Positions 53,090 through 61,787 of a DNA stretch of 64,000 bases are shown in pieces (position 1 is the first letter of the stretch; each line of letters begins with the position of its first letter). The stretch comes from Coriobacteriia bacterium (lineage in GTDB: Bacteria > Actinomycetota > Coriobacteriia > Anaerosomatales > Anaerosomataceae), in assembly GCA_030652115.1 (NCBI GenBank), contig JAUSBK010000011.1:62001-126000 (forward strand). The letters are read 5' to 3'. A program made the translations under genes and the position numbers. The notes under the pieces are model-generated. The model did not search any database and had not been told where the DNA came from. It was given only the letters and a program-made list of their open reading frames with translations.

Positions 53090-54427
53090 CTACTGCTTCG
53101 TGAGGCCGTGTCTCATGCAGAATGCATCGAGCACCTGACTGAGCGACATCCCGGTGCCCCGCTCTTCGATGTGGTACTTGGCGCGCACGGCCGGTATGCC
53201 GAGGTCGAGCAGGCGCGAGAGGTCCACCGGCGTGGCCACGAGGACCACGTCTGCGCCGGACGCCTGCACGGTGGCCTGGAGGTCGGCGAGCTGCTCCTCC
53301 GAGTAGCCCATCGCGGGAAGCACCTCGGTGAGATGCGGGAACTTGTCGAACGTGGCCTTGATGCTTCCGACCGCGAACGGCCGCGGATCGATGAGCTCGG
53401 CCGCCCCCGCGCGCTTGGCCGCGATGGCGCCGGCGCCGTAAGGCATGCCGCCGTGCGTCACGGTGGGGCCGTCCTCGATCACGAGCACGCGCTTGCCCGC
53501 GAGCGCCGTGTCATCCACGTCGATCGCCGAGTTCGTCTCAATCACGATCGCGGTCGGATTGTATTCCCGTGCGGCGGCGCGAACCGCCTCGACCTTCTCC
53601 GGCTCGGCACTATCCACCTTGTTCACCACGAGCACGCTCGCACGCAGGAAGTTCGCCTCGCCGGGATGGTAGAGACGCTCGTGGCCCGCGCGATGCGGGT
53701 CGAGCGCGACGATCTCGAGGTCGCTCTTGTAGAACGGCAAGTCGTTGTTGCCGCCGTCCCACACGATCACGTCGGCCTCCTTCTCGGCCTCGCGCAGGAT
53801 CTTCTCGTAGTCCACGCCGGCCATGACCACGGCGCCCTCTTCGATGAGCGGCTCGTACTCCTCGCGCTCCTCGATGGTGGTGCCGAGGCGATCGAGGTCC
53901 TCGAGCGAGGCGTAGCGCTCCACGGTCATCGCCTCAAGGTCGCGGTAGGGCATGGGGTGGCGGATGTCCACGGCCTTGATGCCACGCTCGCGGAAGAGCT
54001 TGAACAGGTGGCGGCTGATGCCGCTCTTGCCCACGCCGGTACGTACAGCGCACACGGACACGACGGGTTTCACTGACGGGATCATCGTGGACTCGGCGCC
54101 CAGGAGGGTGAAGTCCGCGCCGGCGGCGATGACGGCCTCGGCGTGGTGCATCACGTAATCGTGACTCACGTCGCTGTAGGCGAAGACGACCTCGTCGATC
54201 TTCTCTTCGGCTATCAGGTCGAGCAGACGGCTCTCGGGGAGGATGCGGATGCCCTCGGGGTACCGGGGCCCGGCGAGCGCGGGCGGGAAGGTACGTGAAT
54301 CGATGCCGGGGATCTGCGTTGCGGTGAACGCCACCACGCGCACCTGATCGTCATCCCGGTAGCGCGTCAGGAAGTCGTGGAAGTCGCGCCCTGCCGCACC
54401 CATGATGACGATCCGTCGCTCGGCCAT
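53090..54427 (-). CDS. Cyclic 2,3-diphosphoglycerate synthetase-like GTPase-fold protein (COG2403)
   Basis: A 445-residue protein of the family that includes archaeal cyclic 2,3-diphosphoglycerate synthetase. It begins with a Rossmann-like region (RRIVIMGAAGRDFHDF) and has a P-loop (RTGVGKSGISR), a second motif WDGGNNDLPF and NKVDSAEPEK (NKxD). The C-terminal LLDLGIPAVRAKYHIEE completes the family pattern. In hyperthermophilic methanogens the enzyme makes an ATP-dependent phosphoanhydride; in bacteria the role is not established. The start is about 26 bases downstream of two possible -10 sequences. Confidence 0.85.
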   Translation of the reverse strand: MAERRIVIMGAAGRDFHDFLTRYRDDDQVRVVAFTATQIPGIDSRTFPPALAGPRYPEGIRILPESRLLDLIAEEKIDEVVFAYSDVSHDYVMHHAEAVIAAGADFTLLGAESTMIPSVKPVVSVCAVRTGVGKSGISRHLFKLFRERGIKAVDIRHPMPYRDLEAMTVERYASLEDLDRLGTTIEEREEYEPLIEEGAVVMAGVDYEKILREAEKEADVIVWDGGNNDLPFYKSDLEIVALDPHRAGHERLYHPGEANFLRASVLVVNKVDSAEPEKVEAVRAAAREYNPTAIVIETNSAIDVDDTALAGKRVLVIEDGPTVTHGGMPYGAGAIAAKRAGAAELIDPRPFAVGSIKATFDKFPHLTEVLPAMGYSEEQLADLQATVQASGADVVLVATPVDLSRLLDLGIPAVRAKYHIEERGTGMSLSQVLDAFCMRHGLTKQ

Positions 54428-54705
54428 TTCGGCTCCAATCCTCTATACGGAATAACCCTCTCATTATGCACTCTTCCCCGGACGGGGCATTCCCGACACG
54501 GTTCTGATGAGCGTAGCGCATCGCGAGCCGCCGCGACGGCGTCTTTGCGTATCCAATGCCTATGAATACCGCGATTCAGTCCCCGGGATACCCCTGCCGG
54601 TACCTTAACGGTGCACACACCCTCCGCACACAGTTCCTCCACACCTGCAGGGCAGTATCGGTCATGTCAGAAGCGTCACTCCATACCTTCAAAGGAGGTA
54701 CGAAC

Positions 54706-55218
54706 GTGAACAAGCGGAAAGCACTTGCACTTGTCAGCGCTGGCCTTGTTGCCGGACTGGTGTTCGGAAGCGTCGGTGCGGCGTATGCCGCGACCGGTAC
54801 CGCTGGAACGCCTCTCGGAGCCGGGGCCCGCATGGGTCAGGCCATCCGCGACGCAGGCGCTCGCATGATCGACATCGTTGCCGATCTCACCGGGCTGTCG
54901 GTCGAAGACGTACAGGCGCAGCGCGCCGAAGGCAACTCGATCTCCGACATCGCCGAGGCCAACGGGGTCTCGAGCGACGCGGTCGTCGATGAGGCGCTCG
55001 CCGCTCGCAAGGCGATCCTTGACGCCAAGGTCGCCGATGGCTCGATCACTCAGGAGCAGGCCGATCTCGCCTACGAGCAGATGACCGAGCGCGTGACCGA
55101 GCGCGTGGCCACCGATGAAGTCGGTCGCCCGAGCTGGGCTGCGGGTGGCACCAAGGGCGGTCGTGGCGGAGCCGGCGGACAGGGTGTCTGCGACGGTTCC
55201 TGCATCGTCACGGAGTAG
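54706..55218 (+). CDS. Small secreted helical protein
   Basis: A 170-residue exported protein from a GTG at 54706 behind AAAGGAGGT. A signal peptide (~1-29) ends in A-Y-A-A. The core is helical with a ladder of short repeats: LTGLSVEDVQAQRAEGNSIS, DIAEANGVSSDAVVDEAL and KVADGSITQEQADLAYEQM, similar in style to DUF2680-type secreted proteins. The end is Gly-rich with two Cys (GVCDGSCIVTE). Function unknown. The 280 bases upstream hold no gene I can support. Confidence 0.75.
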   Translation: MNKRKALALVSAGLVAGLVFGSVGAAYAATGTAGTPLGAGARMGQAIRDAGARMIDIVADLTGLSVEDVQAQRAEGNSISDIAEANGVSSDAVVDEALAARKAILDAKVADGSITQEQADLAYEQMTERVTERVATDEVGRPSWAAGGTKGGRGGAGGQGVCDGSCIVTE

Positions 55219-55253
55219 GGCAGCAGGGCCCACACGGGCCATTCATACCACAA

Positions 55254-55281
55254 GGCGGGCGGTCCCTCGGGGCCGCCCGCC
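55254..55281 (+). terminator. GC-rich hairpin, probable terminator
   Basis: GGCGGGCGG pairs with CCGCCCGCC over 9 bases, 35 bases after the stop at 55218. T-tract is poor. Confidence 0.55.
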
Positions 55282-55422
55282 GTCGTTGCGGCGTGCATCG
55301 ACCGCACGCGGCGCACTTCGCAAGTATCGTTCAGCTGTGTTAGCGTGCGGCAAGAAATCTTTCGGCCGACGCTGAAGTCCGGTGAGCGGTGCGCCGATAC
55401 TCACTGCAAGGAGGTGTCATCC

Positions 55423-55629
55423 TTGGGCAGCCTGTACACAGCACTCCAGGAGATCGACCGCGTCATCGAGGAACGCGGTCTCGATCCCTTCGCGACCAAA
55501 GGGACGATCGGCATGAAGGCCGGCCTCTTCCTTGTGACCATCAAGCCTGACACGCCCGACGACCCGGCGCGATTGGAGGCCCTTAAGAGGGCCGCCACAG
55601 AAGTGCTCGGATCTTCAGTGCGCATCTAA
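55423..55629 (+). CDS. Small conserved-looking protein, function unknown
   Basis: A 68-residue protein. The TTG at 55423 is chosen because AAGGAGGTG lies 6-8 bases before it; a GTG at 55414 overlaps that site. The sequence is compact and well structured: a helix (SLYTALQEIDRVIEERG), then DPFATKGTIGMKAGLFLVTI and a second helix (ARLEALKRAATEVLG). No family recognised. It is followed by a terminator-like hairpin, so it is a single-gene unit with a strong ribosome site, suggesting real expression. Confidence 0.65.
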   Translation: MGSLYTALQEIDRVIEERGLDPFATKGTIGMKAGLFLVTIKPDTPDDPARLEALKRAATEVLGSSVRI

Positions 55630-55673
55630 GGAGTCACCGGCGGCAGTTCCCAGCCGCTGCGGTATGAACGGTC

Positions 55674-55701
55674 CGAGGGCCCCGCTACGGCGGGCCCCTC
55701 G
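55674..55701 (+). terminator. Terminator-like hairpin after the 68-residue protein gene
   Basis: CGAGGGCCCCGC (55674-55685) pairs with GCGGGCCCCTCG (55690-55701) except at one position, with a 4-base loop, followed by CCATTTC. Confidence 0.55.
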
Positions 55702-55796
55702 CCATTTCACGCTGCCGGTTGTGCGTGCCGTAGCGGTCCGTGTGTGGCATGATTGCCGTAAGGGGACTACACACATTCGGAAGGTCGTGCCTGCTC

Positions 55797-56606
55797 ATGG
55801 CAGATGAAGCACACTCGCTTGCCGTACTGATCGACTTCGAGAACCTCGCGCTCGGCATAGAACGGCCGTCGGGAACCACACCCTCCGGCCGTCGCAGCCG
55901 TGCGAAGACCACGACCACGAACGGGACCTTCGACATCAAACTCGTACTCGAGCGACTCGTCGAGAAGGGGAAGGTCATCGTCAAGCGCGCGTATGCCGAC
56001 TGGGGCCGCTTCAGCTCGTACCGAGAGGTCATGCACGACTCGGGCATCCAGATGATGGAGATCCCTGAGCGTGGCAAGACCGGCAAGAACCACGCGGACA
56101 TCCAGCTGTGCGTGGACGCCATGGACATGTGCTACTCCAAGGAGCACATCGACACGTTCGTGATCGTGTCGGGCGACTCGGACTTCACGCCGCTCGTCTC
56201 CAAGCTCAAGGAGAACGGCAAGAGCGTCATCGGCCTCGGCATCAAGGACTCAACGAGCGACCTGCTGGCGTCGAGCTGCGACGAGTTCATCTATTACGAG
56301 GACATCGTGCGCGGCCCGGCCACGCCCGTGGTGCACGTGGCCGACATCCCGCAGGCCAAGCAGCCGGCGATCAACCTCATGATCGAGTCGGTGCAGGCTC
56401 TCCAGCGTGAGAACAAAGACGTGATGCTGGCTTCGATGGTGAAGGACACCATGCGCCGCAAGCAGCCGCAGTTCTCCGAGTCGAGCTACGGCTATCGCTC
56501 CTTCTCCGACTTCCTGCAAGACGCTGAGCGGCTCGGCATCATCACGCTGAGGACCGATCAGCGCTCGGGTACCTGGGTCGTCTCGGGGTTCGCCGAGAAG
56601 CGATAG
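55797..56606 (+). CDS. NYN-domain nuclease-like protein with C-terminal OST-HTH/LOTUS domain
   Basis: A 269-residue protein. The N-terminal NYN (PIN-like) domain has VLIDFENLALG, KNHADIQLCVDAMDM and VSGDSDFTPLV, with acidic residues suited to metal-dependent RNA cleavage. Residues ~195-269 (LMIESVQALQ, SMVKDTMRRKQPQF, YRSFSDFLQDAERLGII) match an OST-HTH/LOTUS domain, which binds RNA. The ATG at 55797 is favoured although an upstream in-frame ATG exists at 55749 within the presumed promoter. It precedes a glycosyltransferase by 15 bases. A role in RNA turnover is likely from family knowledge. Confidence 0.87.
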   Translation: MADEAHSLAVLIDFENLALGIERPSGTTPSGRRSRAKTTTTNGTFDIKLVLERLVEKGKVIVKRAYADWGRFSSYREVMHDSGIQMMEIPERGKTGKNHADIQLCVDAMDMCYSKEHIDTFVIVSGDSDFTPLVSKLKENGKSVIGLGIKDSTSDLLASSCDEFIYYEDIVRGPATPVVHVADIPQAKQPAINLMIESVQALQRENKDVMLASMVKDTMRRKQPQFSESSYGYRSFSDFLQDAERLGIITLRTDQRSGTWVVSGFAEKR

Positions 56607-56621
56607 CGCAAAGGCGACATC

Positions 56622-57923
56622 ATGCGCATCGCGTTCTTCACCGATACGTACCTGCCTGAGGTCAACGGCGCCGTCACGAGCATCGACTCGCACTCGCGTC
56701 TTCTTGGCGCGCGGGGTCATGAGGTCCTCATCATCTGCCCCAAGTACCGCAAGCCGATCCTGCACGTGGTTCCACACGTGACGATCAGGCGGTACCGGAG
56801 TTTCAGCTTCATCTCCAACAAGGACACGCGCCTCGCGTTTCCGGCGATGGCTTCGGTTGCGCGGGCGCTCCAGCGCTTCGAGCCGGATATCGTCCACATC
56901 CACACGCCGCTCTCCATCGGCGTGATCGGACTCGCGACGGCGCGCATGATGCGGCTGCCGATCGTCGAGACCTACCACACGTACATCCCTGACTTCATGC
57001 AGTACGTCGAGCCGCAGCGGCTGTTGCGCCTGGACGACTTGCAGGACCGCGTGCTGAACTCGCTCATCTTCGAGCGCATGTTCGACGCCGGCATGTTTCA
57101 TGGCCTTGCGGCCCTTGAGGAGCAGGGCAAGCGGGCGGCGGACGAGATCGCCCGCGTGGCGCGGGCCGCGCTCGGCGAGGAGGCGCCGGAGAAGCCGGCC
57201 GACCTCACCACGCGCTTCGCGTGGCAGTTCACTCGCACGATCTACAATCGCGCTGACCTCGTCATCACGCCTTCGGCGACACTGCAGCGTGAGCTCGTTC
57301 AGCACGGTGTCACGGTACCCGTGGAGCATCTGAGCAACGGACTCGATCTTTCGATCATCCACCCCAAGACGTCGTACGCTTCCACCGGCAAGTTGCTGCA
57401 TGCGGGGCGCCTCGGCCACGAAAAGAACATCGATGTGGTGGTGAGGGCGTTCGCGTTGATGCTCGAAGAGCACCCCGGTTACACGCTCGACATCCTCGGC
57501 GATGGCCCCGCCCGCGAGAGTCTCGTCCGACTCGCCGAGCGCCTCGGTATCTCGGAGCGGGTGCACATGGGCGGGTTCATGGACCGCCACGCGCTCGGCA
57601 AGGCGTACGCCGACTACGATGCGTTCGTCACGGCGAGCACCATCGAGACGCAGGGCATCGTGTTGCTCGAGGCGATGGCGGCCGGTCTGCCGATCGCCGG
57701 CGTGAAAGCGCTTGCTATCCCCGAACTCGTGATCGACGGCCGCGACGGGCTTCTGGTCGAACCGGGGGACGAGCGCTCGCTCGCCGCCGTACTGCGTACC
57801 CTCGTCTCCGATGAGACGCTGCGTGCGCGGCTGGGTGCGGCCGGGCAGATGGACGTGAAGCCGCACGCGCTCGAGTCGGTGGTCACCCGGCTCGAGGAGC
57901 TCTACGAGCAGGTGCTGGCCTAG
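56622..57923 (+). CDS. Glycosyltransferase family 4 protein
   Basis: A 433-residue GT-B enzyme. The N-terminal Rossmann domain begins MRIAFFTDTYLPEVNGAVTS with DIVHIHTPLSIG and YHTYIPDF; the C-terminal part has HAGRLGHEKNIDVVV, GDGPARESL and the EAMAAGLPIAG nucleotide-sugar site. It resembles enzymes making glycolipids such as diacylglycerol mannosyl- or glucosyltransferases, but acceptor and donor are not determined. An insert around 145-200 (Ala/Glu-rich helix) is longer than usual. It overlaps the convergent ferredoxin gene by the 4-base CTAG. Confidence 0.92.
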   Translation: MRIAFFTDTYLPEVNGAVTSIDSHSRLLGARGHEVLIICPKYRKPILHVVPHVTIRRYRSFSFISNKDTRLAFPAMASVARALQRFEPDIVHIHTPLSIGVIGLATARMMRLPIVETYHTYIPDFMQYVEPQRLLRLDDLQDRVLNSLIFERMFDAGMFHGLAALEEQGKRAADEIARVARAALGEEAPEKPADLTTRFAWQFTRTIYNRADLVITPSATLQRELVQHGVTVPVEHLSNGLDLSIIHPKTSYASTGKLLHAGRLGHEKNIDVVVRAFALMLEEHPGYTLDILGDGPARESLVRLAERLGISERVHMGGFMDRHALGKAYADYDAFVTASTIETQGIVLLEAMAAGLPIAGVKALAIPELVIDGRDGLLVEPGDERSLAAVLRTLVSDETLRARLGAAGQMDVKPHALESVVTRLEELYEQVLA

Positions 57924-58108
57924 GCGATGCTGATCGCCGAGACGGGGCAGAGTTCGACGCACCCCTCGACATCGGGGTACGTCTCGGCGGGTGGGTCTTC
58001 GTCGATCACGTAGGCGAGGCCGTCCTCGCCCATGCGAAAGACCTCGGGGCAGGTCTGCTCGCACAGACCGCACCCGATACACAGGTCGCGGTCGACCACT
58101 GCTTTCAT
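57920..58108 (-). CDS. Small 4Fe-4S ferredoxin
   Basis: A 62-residue ferredoxin. The ATG at 58108 has AGGAGGTG upstream. Cysteines lie in CIGCGLCEQTC and in GCVELCP, giving one [4Fe-4S] cluster of the Thermotoga/Desulfovibrio ferredoxin type, with the two extra cysteines possibly forming a disulfide. It is a stand-alone gene and may serve the many low-potential enzymes in this genome, such as the MetV/MetF pair. Confidence 0.92.
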   Translation of the reverse strand: MKAVVDRDLCIGCGLCEQTCPEVFRMGEDGLAYVIDEDPPAETYPDVEGCVELCPVSAISIA

Positions 58109-58219
58109 CGCACACCTCCTCCAGGCGAGACGCATCCACGATATGTTTGCCCCAACCGCGCGCTACGTCACGACGGGGGAGTAGACTGACCCCAGACCCG
58201 CCTGACCGAGGAGGACCGC

Positions 58220-58639
58220 ATGTCCGATAACTGGAGTCAGAATCCGCCGCCCCCGGCCCCACCGTCAGCACCGCCGCCCCAGCCGGCACCTCCAGCGTAT
58301 GCGCCTCCGCAGGCGCCGGCGCCCGGCCAGTACCTGCCGGCACCGCAGGCCTACGCGCCGCAGTACGTCCAGCCGCAGAGCCGCGGCGGCGAGGGCCAGG
58401 CGATCGCCGCTCTCGTCATCGGCATCGTCGGTGTCCTCGCGTGGTGTCTGCCGATCCTCGGCGTGCCGCTGGCGATCATCGGCATCGTGCTTGGCGTCAT
58501 GGGCATGAAGTCATCGAAGCGCACGCTCGCCATCATCGGTCTCGTGCTGTGCGTGCTCTCGCTCCTGGCCGGCATCGTGAACGGCGTGCTCGGTGCGGTT
58601 CTGGCCGTATCGGATCCGACCTTCCTCGAGAGCCTCTAG
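58220..58639 (+). CDS. DUF4190-type membrane protein with Pro-rich tail
   Basis: A 139-residue protein. Residues 1-55 are Pro/Ala/Gln/Tyr-rich and disordered. Two membrane helices (~60-85 and 98-128) flank the signature GVMGMKSSKRTLAIIG of DUF4190, common in Actinobacteria. Function unknown. GAGGAGG precedes the ATG. Its stop shares CTAG with the convergent acetyltransferase gene. Confidence 0.82.
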   Translation: MSDNWSQNPPPPAPPSAPPPQPAPPAYAPPQAPAPGQYLPAPQAYAPQYVQPQSRGGEGQAIAALVIGIVGVLAWCLPILGVPLAIIGIVLGVMGMKSSKRTLAIIGLVLCVLSLLAGIVNGVLGAVLAVSDPTFLESL

Positions 58640-59121
58640 AGCACAAGCTCGAGCTGCGCGACGTCCAGCCAGCGGCCGAACTTGAAGCCGACTGCGTGGA
58701 GCGTGCCCGCGTCCTCGAAACCGAGATTGCGGGTCAGCCGTAGGCTGGCCTCGTTCTCGGTGCAGATGCGCGCGACGATCACGTGCAGGCCGATTTCGCG
58801 CGCGCTTGCGAGCAGCTGCTGGCCGAGAGCCGCGCCGATGCCGCGCCGGTGCCACGAACGCTCGATGTAGATGGAGATCTCCACGGTGGCGTCGTAGGCG
58901 GGCCGCTCCGAGTACGGTGAGAGCGATCCCCAGCCCGCGATCTGCCCCTCGGCCTCGGCGACGAACACGGGGTGCCGCGGGCCGTGGTTCACGAACCACG
59001 TCATGCGCTCGTCGAGCGTCTTGGACTCGAGATCGAAGCTCGCGGTGGTGTCGGTGACCGCCTGGTTGTAGATGGCGGTGATCGCCGGGACGTCATCGGC
59101 CGTGGCCGGACGGATGTGCAT
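58636..59121 (-). CDS. GNAT acetyltransferase, phosphinothricin acetyltransferase-like
   Basis: A 161-residue GNAT enzyme starting at 59121 behind AAAGGGA. It has IRPATADDVPAITAIYNQAV, FVAEAEGQIAGWGSL, the acetyl-CoA loop RSWHRRGIGAAL and GFEDAGTLHAVGFKFGRWLD, close to the PAT/MddA group that acetylates phosphinothricin or methionine derivatives. The natural substrate is unclear. An in-frame extension upstream has no ribosome site. Confidence 0.88.
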   Translation of the reverse strand: MHIRPATADDVPAITAIYNQAVTDTTASFDLESKTLDERMTWFVNHGPRHPVFVAEAEGQIAGWGSLSPYSERPAYDATVEISIYIERSWHRRGIGAALGQQLLASAREIGLHVIVARICTENEASLRLTRNLGFEDAGTLHAVGFKFGRWLDVAQLELVL

Positions 59122-59232
59122 GCGGGGTCCCTTTCCGTGGCTGCGGCGTGCGCGTACAGGGTACGCCGAGCGGCCCCGCGTGTGCCAGCGAAACGTGCGC
59201 GGATTCACATGGACGCGTGCGAAGACGTGCCG

Positions 59233-59319
59233 TACACTGTTGGTTCCGTTTGCGGCACCTATGGCAGCTGTCGCGAGTACGTTCCCATACGAGGAGTGTG
59301 CGCCTGCATTGCCGCACAC
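59233..59319 (+). promoter_or_regulatory. Promoter and leader hairpin of the synthase-dehydratase operon
   Basis: TACACT (59233-59238) is a likely -10, leaving a leader of about 90 bases. GTGTGCG (59296-59302) pairs with CGCACAC (59313-59319) immediately before the GAGGAGG ribosome site, and ACGAGGAG occurs on both sides of the hairpin. Confidence 0.4.
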
Positions 59320-59333
59320 GAGGAGGACCGGTC

Positions 59334-60515
59334 GTGGAGACTCAACTCGCGAAGAACTTCCCGCTCGAAAGCAAGCTCGGCGTGACGCGCGTCATGATCG
59401 ACGACACCACGCTGCGCGACGGTGAGCAGACGGCAGGCGTGGTCTTCGCCAACAAGGAGAAGATCCGCATCGCCCGGCTCCTCGACGAGATCGGCGTCGA
59501 CCAGATCGAGGCGGGCATCCCCGCGATGGGCGGCGATGAGCGCGACGTGATCGAGGAGATCGCGCACCTCGGCCTGAAGGCGTCGGTGCTCGGCTGGAAC
59601 CGTGCGAACACGGTGGACATCAAGACCTCGCTCGACTGTGGCGTGGACGCCATCGCGATCTCGCTCGCCACCTCGGACATCCACATCCAGACGAAGCTTA
59701 TGAAGGACCGCGACTGGGTGCTCAGCACCATCCGAGAGAGCGTTGCGTTCGCCAAGGCCGAGAGGCCGGACGTGTACATCTCGGTGAACGCCGAGGACGC
59801 CTCACGCACCGAGATCGGCTTCCTCATCGAGTACGCCAAGGCCGCCAAGGCCGAAGGCGCTGACCGCATCCGCTTCTGCGACACGATCGGCCTCATGGAG
59901 CCGTTCCGTACCTACGAGGTCGTGAAGGCGCTCCGTGAGGAGAGCGGCCTTGAGGTGGAGATGCACACGCACAACGACTTCGGCATGGCGGTGGCCAACG
60001 CCATCGCGGGCATCCATGCCGGCGCCACGTGGGTGAACGTGACCGTCGGTGGCCTCGGCGAGCGCGCCGGCAACGCAGCGCTCGAAGAGGTCGTGATGGC
60101 ACTCAAGTACATCGAGGGCTTTGACCTCGAGATGGACACCACCCGCTTCCGCGAGGTGGGCGAGTACGTGATGGCCGCCGCCGGCCGCCAGATCCCTGTG
60201 TGGAAGTCGGTCATCGGCACGAACATGTTTGCGCACGAGAGCGGCATCCACGCCGACGGCGTGATCAAGAACCCGAAGACCTACGAGGTCTTCGCACCAG
60301 CCGAGGTCGGCCTCGCGCGGCAGATCGTCATCGGCAAGCACTCGGGCTCGCGCTCGCTCGAGCTCAAGTTCGACGAGTACGGAATCGCCGTCACCCGCGA
60401 GGAGGCCGCCGAGCTGTTGCCACGGGTGCGAACCATGGCAATCGAGCTCAAGCGCGTGCTCTTCGACAAGGAACTCATCTACATCTACAACGACTGGAAG
60501 GCCGAGAAGAAGTGA
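59334..60515 (+). CDS. NifV/homocitrate synthase-family enzyme; candidate Re-citrate synthase
   Basis: A 393-residue DRE-TIM acyltransferase of the homocitrate/isopropylmalate synthase family. The GTG at 59334 is 7 bases after GAGGAGG. Motifs are IDDTTLRDGEQTAG, EAGIPAMGGDE, the metal histidines in HTHNDFGMAVAN and the gap HESGIHADG region. It lacks a full LeuA regulatory domain. Re-citrate synthase of Clostridium kluyveri belongs to the same family, and here the gene directly precedes an aconitase-like pair and an NAD-IDH-like gene. Citrate synthesis for 2-oxoglutarate is therefore as plausible as homocitrate synthesis. Substrate choice cannot be settled from sequence alone. Confidence 0.8.
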   Translation: METQLAKNFPLESKLGVTRVMIDDTTLRDGEQTAGVVFANKEKIRIARLLDEIGVDQIEAGIPAMGGDERDVIEEIAHLGLKASVLGWNRANTVDIKTSLDCGVDAIAISLATSDIHIQTKLMKDRDWVLSTIRESVAFAKAERPDVYISVNAEDASRTEIGFLIEYAKAAKAEGADRIRFCDTIGLMEPFRTYEVVKALREESGLEVEMHTHNDFGMAVANAIAGIHAGATWVNVTVGGLGERAGNAALEEVVMALKYIEGFDLEMDTTRFREVGEYVMAAAGRQIPVWKSVIGTNMFAHESGIHADGVIKNPKTYEVFAPAEVGLARQIVIGKHSGSRSLELKFDEYGIAVTREEAAELLPRVRTMAIELKRVLFDKELIYIYNDWKAEKK

Positions 60516-61786
60516 CCCAGGGCAAGACGATCGCCGAGAAGATCTTCTCGGCACACTCAGGCACCGACGCGCACGCCGGCGACATCGTCGTCGCGGACGT
60601 GGACTTTGTGATGGGGCAGGACGGCACCACGCCGCTTGCGATCCGCGCACTCGAGAACATGGGCGTGACGACGGTCTTCGACCCGGCCAAGGTGGCCGTG
60701 GTCATGGACCACTCGAGCCCGAGCCCGATCGAGGGCGTATCCGCGCTTCACACCATGATGCGCGAGTTCGGCAAGAAGACCGGGGCCAAGGTCTACGACG
60801 TGGGCTGTGGCGTGTGCCATCAGCTCATCCCCGAGAACGGGCATGTCGTGCCGGGCGATCTCATGGTGGGCTGCGACAGCCACACCTGCACCTACGGTGC
60901 GGTGAACGTCTTCTCCACGGGCGTGGGCTCCACCGACGGCGCCGCGGCGATGGCCTCGGGCAAGCTGTGGTTCAAGGTGCCCGATACGATGAAGGTCACC
61001 TATGAGGGCACGCTCCAGCCGGGCGTCTTCAGCAAGGACCTCATCCTCGCGCTCGCCGGGAAGATCGGCGTGGACGGCGCCACGTACATGGCGCTCGAGT
61101 TCCACGGGCCGGTGATCGACGGGCTCTCGGTCGATGCGCGCATGACGATTTCCAACATGGCTATCGAGGTGGGCGCCAAGGCCGGTCTCATGAAGGCCGA
61201 CGATAAGACGCTCGCCTGGTACGAGGGCCGAGGGGACCGCGCTCCGCAGCCGGTCGATCCGGACGCCGACGCGGTCTACGCCGAGGAGATCACCCTCGAC
61301 GCCTCGGCGATCGGCCCGATGGTCGCCAAGCCACACGCGGTGGGCAATGTGTCGCCGATCGAGGAGGTCGCCGGTACTAAGGTCGCGCAGGGCTACATCG
61401 GCACCTGCACGAACGGCCGGCTTGAGGACCTGAAGATCGCCGCGGACATCCTCCGCGGCCGGAAGGTGCACCCGGATGTGCGCCTCATCATCGCGGCTGC
61501 GAGCAAGCAGATCTTGCTCGACGCCATGGATGCCGGCTACATCCGCGACCTCGTTGAAGCGGGCGCCATCATGGTGACGCCGGGATGCGGCCCCTGCGTG
61601 GGCACGCACAACGGCGTGCCGAGCGACGGCGAGAACGTCATCTCCACGGCCAACCGCAACTTCAAGGGCCGCATGGGCAACTCCAATGCATTCATCTACC
61701 TCGGCAGCCCGGCTACGGTTGCCGCATCCGTCATCGAGGGCGTCATCACCGACCCCCGGAAGTACTTCACGGGAGGGGGGGCCTGA
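60512..61786 (+). CDS. Aconitase/homoaconitase/isopropylmalate dehydratase large subunit (LeuC/HacA type)
   Basis: A 424-residue aconitase-family large subunit. The cluster cysteines are Cys299 (GTCTNGR), Cys359 and Cys362 (GCGPCVG). Other motifs are DFVMGQDGTTPLAIRA, VMDHSSPSP, GCDSHTCTYGAV and GSTDGAAAM. The length fits the archaeal/bacterial two-subunit type (about 420) rather than full-length aconitase. The GTG at 60512 overlaps the synthase stop. Name depends on the true substrate of the pathway: citrate, homocitrate or isopropylmalate. Confidence 0.87.
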   Translation: MTQGKTIAEKIFSAHSGTDAHAGDIVVADVDFVMGQDGTTPLAIRALENMGVTTVFDPAKVAVVMDHSSPSPIEGVSALHTMMREFGKKTGAKVYDVGCGVCHQLIPENGHVVPGDLMVGCDSHTCTYGAVNVFSTGVGSTDGAAAMASGKLWFKVPDTMKVTYEGTLQPGVFSKDLILALAGKIGVDGATYMALEFHGPVIDGLSVDARMTISNMAIEVGAKAGLMKADDKTLAWYEGRGDRAPQPVDPDADAVYAEEITLDASAIGPMVAKPHAVGNVSPIEEVAGTKVAQGYIGTCTNGRLEDLKIAADILRGRKVHPDVRLIIAAASKQILLDAMDAGYIRDLVEAGAIMVTPGCGPCVGTHNGVPSDGENVISTANRNFKGRMGNSNAFIYLGSPATVAASVIEGVITDPRKYFTGGGA

Positions 61787-61787
61787 G

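Noticed and set aside
56250-58343. 697-residue minus-strand frame across the NYN and glycosyltransferase genes
   Set aside because: Covers two real plus-strand genes and a small ferredoxin in another frame; composition typical of antisense.
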